This document shows, in pieces, positions 56,344 to 64,000 of a stretch of DNA of 64,000 nucleotides; within the stretch, counting starts at the first letter, position 1; the number at the start of each line of letters is the position of its first letter. Location of the stretch: assembly GCA_030427985.1 (NCBI GenBank), contig JAUIBH010000003.1:16689-80688 (forward strand), read 5' to 3'. Under the pieces are notes generated by a model. That model saw only the letters and a program-made list of their open reading frames with translations. It was not told the DNA's origin and searched no databases. The DNA comes from Bacteroidia bacterium. Its GTDB lineage: Bacteria > Bacteroidota > Bacteroidia > Flavobacteriales > Flavobacteriaceae. The translations under genes and the position numbers were made by a program.

Positions 56344-57861
56344 ATGAAAAAATCATTCGACATACAGATTCAGGAGTCGTTGAAACTTGCTAAAGAAGGA
56401 AAGTTTCAGGAAGCTTTTTCAATGATGGATAAAATCTTTGCCAATCACTTTGATGAACTGGACAATTGTAATAAAAACACCTTTATTCTATATAACAATT
56501 ACCTGATAGTTTGTGCTAAGGTAAAAGAACATAAAAAAGGCCTAGCATTATTCGAGAGCATAAAAAAAATTGCTTGGAAGAATAACGCAATATTTCATTC
56601 GGTTAGTCTGCTATTTGTGGCTATCGGAGATTTCGATAATGCACTGAAACAGATTAAAAACTGCTATTTATATGATAATAGTACTTACTGGAAAACCCAC
56701 GCCTCAAAAGATCCCGATCTAAATGTTCTTGCTAATCAAGAAGACTTTCGGAAACTGGCTAAAGCGCCATATTCCAGGAATTATAATGGAGCGAAATTAA
56801 AAGACCTTATAATCAGTTCAGTTGAACAAACCGAATGCCCAAGAAGGCATGAAATATGTGTTTTATCCGGCCAAAAGATTGGAAAGGGGGATAAGGTTTT
56901 GAAAATAGAATGGCTTTTTGGCGGTACATGCTATGCCCTACAAGGGTATCTGGAGAAATCTGAACTTTATGATAATTATAAAAACAAATTCTTAGAAAAT
57001 AAATATGATATTAAAGAATTTGATATAAACGGAGTTGTTTATCATCCAAAATTTAAAGCGTTAATAAGGGATTTTGATTTGGACAAAGCCCTTCATCTGA
57101 TCTTTTATGATCCTCCCATTAAACAAACACCATTTTGGCACCATAGTGGCGGGCAGTCACCAGGTGTTGAATTTGCTATGAATCTTCAAAAAATGCCCAA
57201 TACAATTGAGCATTGGGGGTATCAAGAAGTTGTTTTTATGATTTCAATTTTATTTAAAATCGGTCATAAAGCGGATATTTTAAAAAGGATGATTGATTTT
57301 CCAAAACATGCTGTTCTATTACTGGCGATGGCCAATGATTTAAGATTTCAAGAAAAAGCAGCAGCTATTTTGGACTTACCAAAGCTGCCCGATATTTTTG
57401 ATCTGTTTAGGGAGAAGAAGAAATTTAGTCTGGAGGATATGCTCGAGATTATAAAATTTGGGAAAGAAAATCCTGTTTTTTTAGAGCTATTGGGAAAATG
57501 TCTAAACCAGTATCAAACACATTACTTGAATTTTTTCAGACTTAATTCCGAGTTCTCAAAATTTGAGGGTAAAAACCCACAACTCTGTTATTTCTTCATT
57601 TCCAAACCGGATAAGCATTTATTTTTATATAACCTATTGACAAAAAAAGAATTCCCTGTTGATCAAAATAGTTCCCTTACTTACATGAAAGCCTTTTATT
57701 TTAGATCAGCTATTTTTTATGTTCTTTTCCAATACCCGGAGAGGGTTGATTCTTGGCTTGACTATATGCAACAAGAAGTGCGCTATTTTCCTTCAGGAAG
57801 CCCTCAAGGATATATCAATGATACTAAAAGAATGGTAAATAAATTCTTGAAAAAATTTTAA
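56344..57861 (+). CDS. Hypothetical protein
   Basis: 505 aa intact ORF with AT-rich codon usage; TPR-like N-terminus (IQESLKLAKEGKFQEAFSMMDKI); no family recognised. Confidence 0.75.
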   Translation: MKKSFDIQIQESLKLAKEGKFQEAFSMMDKIFANHFDELDNCNKNTFILYNNYLIVCAKVKEHKKGLALFESIKKIAWKNNAIFHSVSLLFVAIGDFDNALKQIKNCYLYDNSTYWKTHASKDPDLNVLANQEDFRKLAKAPYSRNYNGAKLKDLIISSVEQTECPRRHEICVLSGQKIGKGDKVLKIEWLFGGTCYALQGYLEKSELYDNYKNKFLENKYDIKEFDINGVVYHPKFKALIRDFDLDKALHLIFYDPPIKQTPFWHHSGGQSPGVEFAMNLQKMPNTIEHWGYQEVVFMISILFKIGHKADILKRMIDFPKHAVLLLAMANDLRFQEKAAAILDLPKLPDIFDLFREKKKFSLEDMLEIIKFGKENPVFLELLGKCLNQYQTHYLNFFRLNSEFSKFEGKNPQLCYFFISKPDKHLFLYNLLTKKEFPVDQNSSLTYMKAFYFRSAIFYVLFQYPERVDSWLDYMQQEVRYFPSGSPQGYINDTKRMVNKFLKKF

Positions 57862-57890
57862 TAGGCATTCCTCTTTTTTGGAATTATTTG

Positions 57891-59660
57891 TCAATGCCCA
57901 TAAATATCATTATAGAGGCCTAAATATTTCTCCTTCACAATTTTGCGTTTTAGCTTCATGGTAGGGGTAAGGTGGCCTTCCTCAACGCTCCAAACATCTG
58001 GGGTCAACCGAAACTGCTTTACCTTCTCCCATTTGGCAAAATCTTCATTGGAGACATCCACCTCTTCTTGAAAACGGGCTATGACCTTTTCATTCGTGAC
58101 CAAATCAGAATTTTCACCAATAGCAACTTGGTGTCGCTTGGCCCACTCACGAACAAAGTCAAAATTAGGTTGAATCAGAGCAGCGGGCATTTTTTCACCT
58201 TCGCCCACAACCATAATCTGTTCTATAAAGCGGGATTCCTTAAATCGATTTTCCAACAATTGTGGAGCGACGTATTTACCACCAGAGGTTTTAAACATTT
58301 CTTTCTTACGATCCGTAATCTGTAAAAAGCCATCTTCATCAATCTCACCTATATCCCCCGTATGGAAGTAACCGTCCTGGAGTACCTCTGCTGTTTTTTC
58401 AGGGTCTTTGTAATAGCCCATCATTACATTGGGTCCCTTGCAAAGAATTTCACCGTCTTCGGCAATTTTTATTTCAACACCATCCATAATTCTTCCCACT
58501 TTGCCTATTTTCCAACCATGGTTTCGCATTTCACTTACCGAAATTCCAGGTGATGTCTCAGTGAGTCCATAGCACTCCATAATGGGCATATCAGCAGCGG
58601 CAAAAATATGTCCAAGTCTAGGCTGTAGTGCCGCACTACCAGAAGCCATCATTTCCAAATTGCCTCCAAGTGCTTCTTTCCATTTGCTGAATATCAATTT
58701 TCTAGCCAACTTTAGCTTCAGCTCATACCACCAACCATTTGCCTTGTAGGGCTCAAATTTGAATCCAAGTTCCACGGCCCAAAAGAAAAGTTTCTTTTTG
58801 AGTCCGGTCAGTGCCGTACCCTTGGCAATAATGGCATCGTATACCTTTTCCACCAATCTTGGTACCACCGTCATGCAAGCTGGCTTCACTTCTTTGACAT
58901 TTTCACTGATTTTGTCCAGTCCTTCCGCAAAATAGATTTCATAGCATAGATAAATGTATGCATACGAAAAGGTTCGTTCAAAAATATGGCAGAGGGGCAA
59001 AAAACTCAAAACGGGATCACCAGGTTCCAAGGGCAATCGGTTTTGGGCCGATAGTACATTTGAAACAATATTATTATGTGATAACATTACACCTTTGGGT
59101 TTTCCCGTTGTACCAGATGTATAAATTAGAGTGGCCAAATCACCAGGAGACACCCCTTCTTTTCGTTTCTCAACTTCTTCCTGGTTTGCGGCATCCGCTC
59201 CCAGTTCCAAAACCTCTGTCCAGCTCTTGCAATTGTCCAATTGATTAAAAGAATACACATCTTTTAAGGCCTTTACATTTTCGCTAATGGCCAAGACCTT
59301 TTGAAGAACTTCATCACAGGATACAAAGCAGTATTTGGCCTCAGAATGGTTTAATATATATTCATAATCCTCTTCGGCAATGGTAGGGTAAATGGGTACA
59401 TTTTGGGCGCCTACTTGGAGTATGCCTATATCGGAAATGCACCACTCGGTTCTATTGGTGGTAGAAATAAGGGCAATCTTGTCATTAGGTTTCACACCCA
59501 ATTTAAGAAGTCCTCTGCTAAATGCATTTGCCTTATCAATATATTCTTTTGTTGAGGTTGCTACCCATTGGCCGTTGTATTTGGTGACCAATGCTTTTTC
59601 GAGGGGGTGTTTTTCCATTTGGTAGTATGGAAAATCGAACAATCGGGTAACTGTTTGCAT
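57891..59660 (-). CDS. Long-chain fatty acid--CoA ligase (AMP-dependent synthetase)
   Basis: 589 aa; 'LIYTSGTTGKPKGVMLSHNNI', 'YGLTETSPGISVSEMRNH', 'GYFHTGDIGEIDEDGFLQITDRKKEMFKTSGGKYV'. Confidence 0.96.
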   Translation of the reverse strand: MQTVTRLFDFPYYQMEKHPLEKALVTKYNGQWVATSTKEYIDKANAFSRGLLKLGVKPNDKIALISTTNRTEWCISDIGILQVGAQNVPIYPTIAEEDYEYILNHSEAKYCFVSCDEVLQKVLAISENVKALKDVYSFNQLDNCKSWTEVLELGADAANQEEVEKRKEGVSPGDLATLIYTSGTTGKPKGVMLSHNNIVSNVLSAQNRLPLEPGDPVLSFLPLCHIFERTFSYAYIYLCYEIYFAEGLDKISENVKEVKPACMTVVPRLVEKVYDAIIAKGTALTGLKKKLFFWAVELGFKFEPYKANGWWYELKLKLARKLIFSKWKEALGGNLEMMASGSAALQPRLGHIFAAADMPIMECYGLTETSPGISVSEMRNHGWKIGKVGRIMDGVEIKIAEDGEILCKGPNVMMGYYKDPEKTAEVLQDGYFHTGDIGEIDEDGFLQITDRKKEMFKTSGGKYVAPQLLENRFKESRFIEQIMVVGEGEKMPAALIQPNFDFVREWAKRHQVAIGENSDLVTNEKVIARFQEEVDVSNEDFAKWEKVKQFRLTPDVWSVEEGHLTPTMKLKRKIVKEKYLGLYNDIYGH

Positions 59661-59751
59661 AGTAAGTTTCTATTAGGTAATTGCAAAATAGGGAAAGGAA
59701 ACGGTATTTTAAAACGAGTTATTCAAAAACAAGCTGAAATTCCTGCTAATT

Positions 59752-60207
59752 TTACACAAAATGTAATTTCATGCCCTCGTGGGAATCCGTAAATCCCAAA
59801 GATTTGTAGAAAGCCAGTGCATCTGGTCGTTTTTTGTCCGTGGTCAATTGTACTACATGGGCTCCCTTTTGTTTTGACCGATGAATGGCCCACTGAAATA
59901 ATTGTTTCCCAATTCCTTTACCGCGGTAGTCTTCCCGGATCCGAACTGCCTCTATTTGTGCCCGGATTCCGCCTTGATAGGTGAGATATTGAAGAAAGCT
60001 CAATTGAAGGGTTCCAATGACTTCACCGTTTTCATTTTCAATGACAACCAATTCTTGGTTGGGGTCATTAAAGATATTAACAAAGGCTTGGTAGTATGCA
60101 TCGGGAAGTGGGTCTTTATAATCTTCCCGAAGCTTCCCCAATTTATCATTGGCCAGCATTTGTACTATGGCAGGAACATCTTCTTTTTCTGCTTGCCTAA
60201 TCTTCAT
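59752..60207 (-). CDS. GNAT family N-acetyltransferase
   Basis: 151 aa; 'AVRIREDYRGKGIGKQLFQWAIHRSKQKGAHVVQLTTDKKRPDALAFYKSLGF'. Confidence 0.93.
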   Translation of the reverse strand: MKIRQAEKEDVPAIVQMLANDKLGKLREDYKDPLPDAYYQAFVNIFNDPNQELVVIENENGEVIGTLQLSFLQYLTYQGGIRAQIEAVRIREDYRGKGIGKQLFQWAIHRSKQKGAHVVQLTTDKKRPDALAFYKSLGFTDSHEGMKLHFV

Positions 60208-63200
60208 GGTTTACGTTTTCCACCCACTCTCTAGCATTTACAAAAGCTTGTAGCCAAGGCGAAACCACATCAGTTCTATCCTTCGGATAATGAGCCCAGT
60301 TCCATGGAAATGTGGACCGCTCAATGTGTGGCATGGTCACCAAGTGGCGTCCTGTTTTGTCGCAGAGCATGGCGGTGTTGTAATCACTCCCATTAGGATT
60401 GGCGGGATACCCCTCATACCCGTATTTGGCCACAATACCATATTCACTTTCAGCATGGGGCAGGCTAAATTTACCCTCACCATGTGAAATCCAAACGCCT
60501 AATGTCGTGCCCGCCATATTGGAGAGCATGACAGAGTTGTTTTCTTGAATTTTTACCGAAGTAAAACCACTTTCGTGCTTGTGCGATTCATTATAGGTCA
60601 TTCTGCCATGGGTCTCATGCTCTGGATTGATCAAATCCAATTCCATAAACAATTGGCACCCATTGCAAATACCGACGGATAACGTATTGGGGCGAGCAAA
60701 GAAATCTTTCAAAGCCTTATTGGCCTTTTCATTATATTTAAATGCTCCAGCCCAACCCTTGGCACTTCCCAGAACATCTGAATTGGAAAATCCACCCACA
60801 GCTCCGATAAACTGAATATCTTCCAAGGTTTCTCGTCCCGTGATAAGGTCGGTCATGTGGACATCTTTTACATCAAATCCAGCCAGGTACATGGCATTGG
60901 CCATTTCCCGCTCGGAATTACTTCCTTTTTCGCGAAGGATGGCAGCTTTGGGTCGATTTCCAGTGGGAATACTGGGCAACTTTCCAGTAAAATCTTTTGG
61001 AAATTCGTAGGTCAAAGCTTGATGCTTGTAATTGTCATAACGGTCTTTGGCAAGTCCATTGGCGGTTTGTTTATTGTCCAACAGATAAGAAGTTTTGAAC
61101 CACGTATCACGGAGTGATGTTATGTTCAGTCCAATCTCTACTCCATTATTTTTGATTGTCAGAGTACTTTCCGGAGTAACACTGCCTATCTTATGGAATT
61201 CAACACCAGCATCTTTCAAAACGTTTTCTGCGGAAGCATCTTTGGCTTGGAAAACAAGCCCAGCATTTTCTGAAAATAACAGTTTAATGCTGTCTGATTC
61301 TCCAATAGGGGTCAAATCCAGTTGGGCGCCGAGGTCATTATCTGCAAAACAAAGTTCCAATAAGGTAGTGATCAATCCGCCGGATGCTACATCGTGACCT
61401 GCCAAAATCTGGTCACTTTTAATTAATTCTTGAAGGGTATTGAAAACGGTCTTTACATAATCCGCATCCAAAACCGAAGGGGTTTCATCACCGATACCGT
61501 TCAAAATTTGGGCAAAGGAAGAACCACCCAATTTATGGCTATCCTTGGAGATATTTATATAGTAGATGTCGCCTCCATCTTTTTGAAGCACAGGTTCCAC
61601 CACCTTGGTGATGTCATCACAATGTGCTGCGGCAGAAACGATTACAGTTCCAGGAGACAACACCTCACCATCTTTATATTTTTGTTTCATGGAAAGCGAA
61701 TCCTTTCCAGTAGGCACATTGATGCCGAGTTCAATGACAAAATCCGACAAAGATTCCACGGCTTTGTACAAACGGGCATCCTCACCTTCATTGCGGCAGG
61801 GCCACATCCAGTTAGCGGAAAGGGAAACGGATTTTAGGCCATCCTTTAAGGGCGCCCAAACCATATTTGTTAGTGATTCCGCTACACTATTTCTGCTTCC
61901 CGCAACGGGGTCAATCAAAGAGGAAACGGGTGAATGTCCAATGGTAGTAGCAATACCTTCTTTCCCTTTAAAATCCAAGGCCATCACTCCGCAATTGTTC
62001 AAAGGCAGTTGCAAAGGGCCAACACACTGTTGCTTGGCAACGTGGCCGCCTACACAGCGGTCCACTTTATTGGTGAGCCAATCTTTACAGGCTACCGCTT
62101 CCAGTTGCAATACATGTTCCAAATATTCATGGAAATGCTCTAAGGAATAGGAGAGGGTTGGATAGTTTTGTTGTGCTGATTTGTCATCCATAATGGTCTT
62201 GGGTGAGCTTCCAAACATATCCGAAAGCTCCAAATCCATTGGCTTTTCACCGGATTCATGCGATTCAAAAGTGAAACGGAGGTCACCCGTAACCTCACCC
62301 ACATTGTACATGGGGGAGCGCTCACGAGCAGCTACGCGATCTAATAAATCCAAATCCTTTTCACCAATCACCAAGCCCATACGTTCTTGGGATTCGTTCC
62401 CGATCAATTCCTTTTTGGAAAGGGTAGGGTCGCCGACAGGCAATTTGTCGGTATCGATATTTCCTCCGGTTTCTTCCACCAATTCCGATAGACAGTTGAG
62501 GTGTCCACCGGCTCCATGATCATGGATGGAAACGATAGGGTTATCATGACTTTCCAACAATCCACGAACAGCATTTGAGGCTCTTTTTTGCATTTCAGGG
62601 TTGGAACGTTGTACGGCATTCAACTCGATGGCGGAGCTAAATTCACCCGTATCGGCACTGGAAACTGCTGCACCACCCATTCCAATGCGGTAATTATCAC
62701 CACCTAGAACGACTATTCTGTCTCCTTTTTTGGGCGTGTCCTTCAGCGCTTGGTTGGTTTTACCGTAACCAATACCTCCGGCCATCATAATCACCTTGTC
62801 GAAACCTAGTTTTCGAGCTTCCTCTTGATGTTCGAAGGTAAGCACGGAACCTGCAATAAGGGGTTGCCCGAATTTGTTTCCAAAATCGGATGCCCCATTG
62901 GAAGCCTTGATCAAAATATCCATGGGGGTTTGGTACAACCAATCTCTTTCTTTCATTCCTTTTTCCCAAGGCCGGTTTTCTTCCAAACGGGAATAGGAAG
63001 TCATGTAGACCGCAGTTCCTGCCAAGGGCAACGAGCCTTTTCCACCTGCCAAACGATCACGAATCTCGCCCCCGGAACCTGTTGCAGCTCCATTGAAAGG
63101 CTCCACCGTAGTTGGGAAGTTATGGGTTTCGGCTTTGAGGGATAAAACCGAATCAAATTCTTTTTCTTCGTAAAAATCAGGTTGATCGGCACTTTTTGGC

Positions 63201-63868
63201 GCGAATTGAATGGCTTTTGGCCCTTTAATAAAGGCCACATTGTCTTTATAGGCCGAAACAATATCGTTGGGATTCGCTTCGGAAGTTTTTTTAATCAATT
63301 TGAATAGGGAAGAGGGCATCTCTTTTCCGTCAATGACGAAGGTTCCGTTGAAAATTTTATGTCGGCAATGCTCAGAATTCACCTGACTGAACCCGAACAC
63401 TTCGGAATCGGTCAACTTGCGCCCTAATTTTTGGGCAAGTCCTTCCAAATAAGCCACTTCTTCATCACTTAAGGCCAAACCTTCTTTTTGGTTGTAGGCG
63501 GCAATGTCTTCAATCTCCAAAATGGGTTCAGGGACGATGTTGATGGTATAAATATCCTGCCCCAGTCCCTTGTATTTTTGGGAGAGCATGGGGTCGTATT
63601 CCGTAAAGTCTTCGGCAACGGCCTGGAATTCTTCTATCCGTATGATTCCTGTGACGCCCATGTTTTGGGTAATCTCGGTGGCGTTGGTACTCCAGGGAGT
63701 CACCATCGCGGCCCGGGGCCCAACAAAAAAGGCGTCCAGTGACGCCGCTTCTATCTTGGGTTGGTTGCCGAACAACCAGGTTAACTTTTCATTATCTTCC
63801 TTACTGATTTCCTGAATGGTCTGGACGGCAAAAACCTTGGTAGCCTTGTCCCCAAAAAAATGGATCAT
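60197..63868 (-). CDS. purL: Phosphoribosylformylglycinamidine synthase
   Basis: 1223 aa, single-chain FGAM synthase; 'SVLSLKAETHNFPTTVEPFNGAATGSGGEIRD', 'GHDVASGGLITTLLE', glutaminase 'FSNSDVLGSAKGWA' and 'SVGICNGCQLFMEL'. Confidence 0.97.
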   Translation of the reverse strand: MIHFFGDKATKVFAVQTIQEISKEDNEKLTWLFGNQPKIEAASLDAFFVGPRAAMVTPWSTNATEITQNMGVTGIIRIEEFQAVAEDFTEYDPMLSQKYKGLGQDIYTINIVPEPILEIEDIAAYNQKEGLALSDEEVAYLEGLAQKLGRKLTDSEVFGFSQVNSEHCRHKIFNGTFVIDGKEMPSSLFKLIKKTSEANPNDIVSAYKDNVAFIKGPKAIQFAPKSADQPDFYEEKEFDSVLSLKAETHNFPTTVEPFNGAATGSGGEIRDRLAGGKGSLPLAGTAVYMTSYSRLEENRPWEKGMKERDWLYQTPMDILIKASNGASDFGNKFGQPLIAGSVLTFEHQEEARKLGFDKVIMMAGGIGYGKTNQALKDTPKKGDRIVVLGGDNYRIGMGGAAVSSADTGEFSSAIELNAVQRSNPEMQKRASNAVRGLLESHDNPIVSIHDHGAGGHLNCLSELVEETGGNIDTDKLPVGDPTLSKKELIGNESQERMGLVIGEKDLDLLDRVAARERSPMYNVGEVTGDLRFTFESHESGEKPMDLELSDMFGSSPKTIMDDKSAQQNYPTLSYSLEHFHEYLEHVLQLEAVACKDWLTNKVDRCVGGHVAKQQCVGPLQLPLNNCGVMALDFKGKEGIATTIGHSPVSSLIDPVAGSRNSVAESLTNMVWAPLKDGLKSVSLSANWMWPCRNEGEDARLYKAVESLSDFVIELGINVPTGKDSLSMKQKYKDGEVLSPGTVIVSAAAHCDDITKVVEPVLQKDGGDIYYINISKDSHKLGGSSFAQILNGIGDETPSVLDADYVKTVFNTLQELIKSDQILAGHDVASGGLITTLLELCFADNDLGAQLDLTPIGESDSIKLLFSENAGLVFQAKDASAENVLKDAGVEFHKIGSVTPESTLTIKNNGVEIGLNITSLRDTWFKTSYLLDNKQTANGLAKDRYDNYKHQALTYEFPKDFTGKLPSIPTGNRPKAAILREKGSNSEREMANAMYLAGFDVKDVHMTDLITGRETLEDIQFIGAVGGFSNSDVLGSAKGWAGAFKYNEKANKALKDFFARPNTLSVGICNGCQLFMELDLINPEHETHGRMTYNESHKHESGFTSVKIQENNSVMLSNMAGTTLGVWISHGEGKFSLPHAESEYGIVAKYGYEGYPANPNGSDYNTAMLCDKTGRHLVTMPHIERSTFPWNWAHYPKDRTDVVSPWLQAFVNAREWVENVNHED

Positions 63869-64000
63869 ACAATCTGAGCGTTGAACGGTTTAAGAAAGTG
63901 CAAATTTACGATTTTGGGTTGGATTTTATGTTTTTGAATCAGCAGAGTTTTGAACCATACATGTTGATAGCAGTTTTATCAATTGAAAACCATCATAGAC

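Noticed and set aside
1-64000. CRISPR arrays, tRNA/rRNA genes, IS elements, prophage
   Set aside because: No regularly spaced repeats, no cloverleaf or rRNA-like sequence recognised, and no transposase, integrase or phage structural proteins in the ORF set.

Overview
This 64 kb window looks like Bacteroidota (Flavobacteriaceae, Muricauda/Allomuricauda-like) chromosome. The lineage call is inferred from gene content: PorP/SprF, TonB-receptor/DUF4249 pair, 2TM proteins, DUF4331, LETM1-related protein and lipoprotein signals. I found no rRNA, tRNA, CRISPR array, prophage or IS transposase. Main blocks are: a TPR histidine kinase cut by the left edge; a LytS-type kinase, four small 2TM-domain proteins and a LytTR regulator; a split DUF4331 pair; a sigma/anti-sigma pair; SOD; BNR protein and amidohydrolases; a ThuA/sugar dehydrogenase/cytochrome c protein; M1 and M28 peptidases; fused OtsA-OtsB with a divergent GH15 enzyme; a MarR-controlled beta-oxidation operon; an acyl-CoA ligase; and purL. 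The strongest unexplained signal is in the beta-oxidation operon. Two divergent S23/IVP-type four-helix-bundle genes sit in the two gene-gene junctions. Each is enclosed by its own long imperfect inverted repeat, giving elements of about 431 and 426 bp that resemble the intervening sequences of 23S rRNA, but in a protein-coding operon. Other notable signals are the 2TM array with a motif shared by two of its upstream regions and a terminator-like hairpin in the kinase leader, MarR-type operator palindromes, the split DUF4331, and a decayed amidohydrolase fragment. All hairpins and repeats were found by eye; no folding or database search was run.
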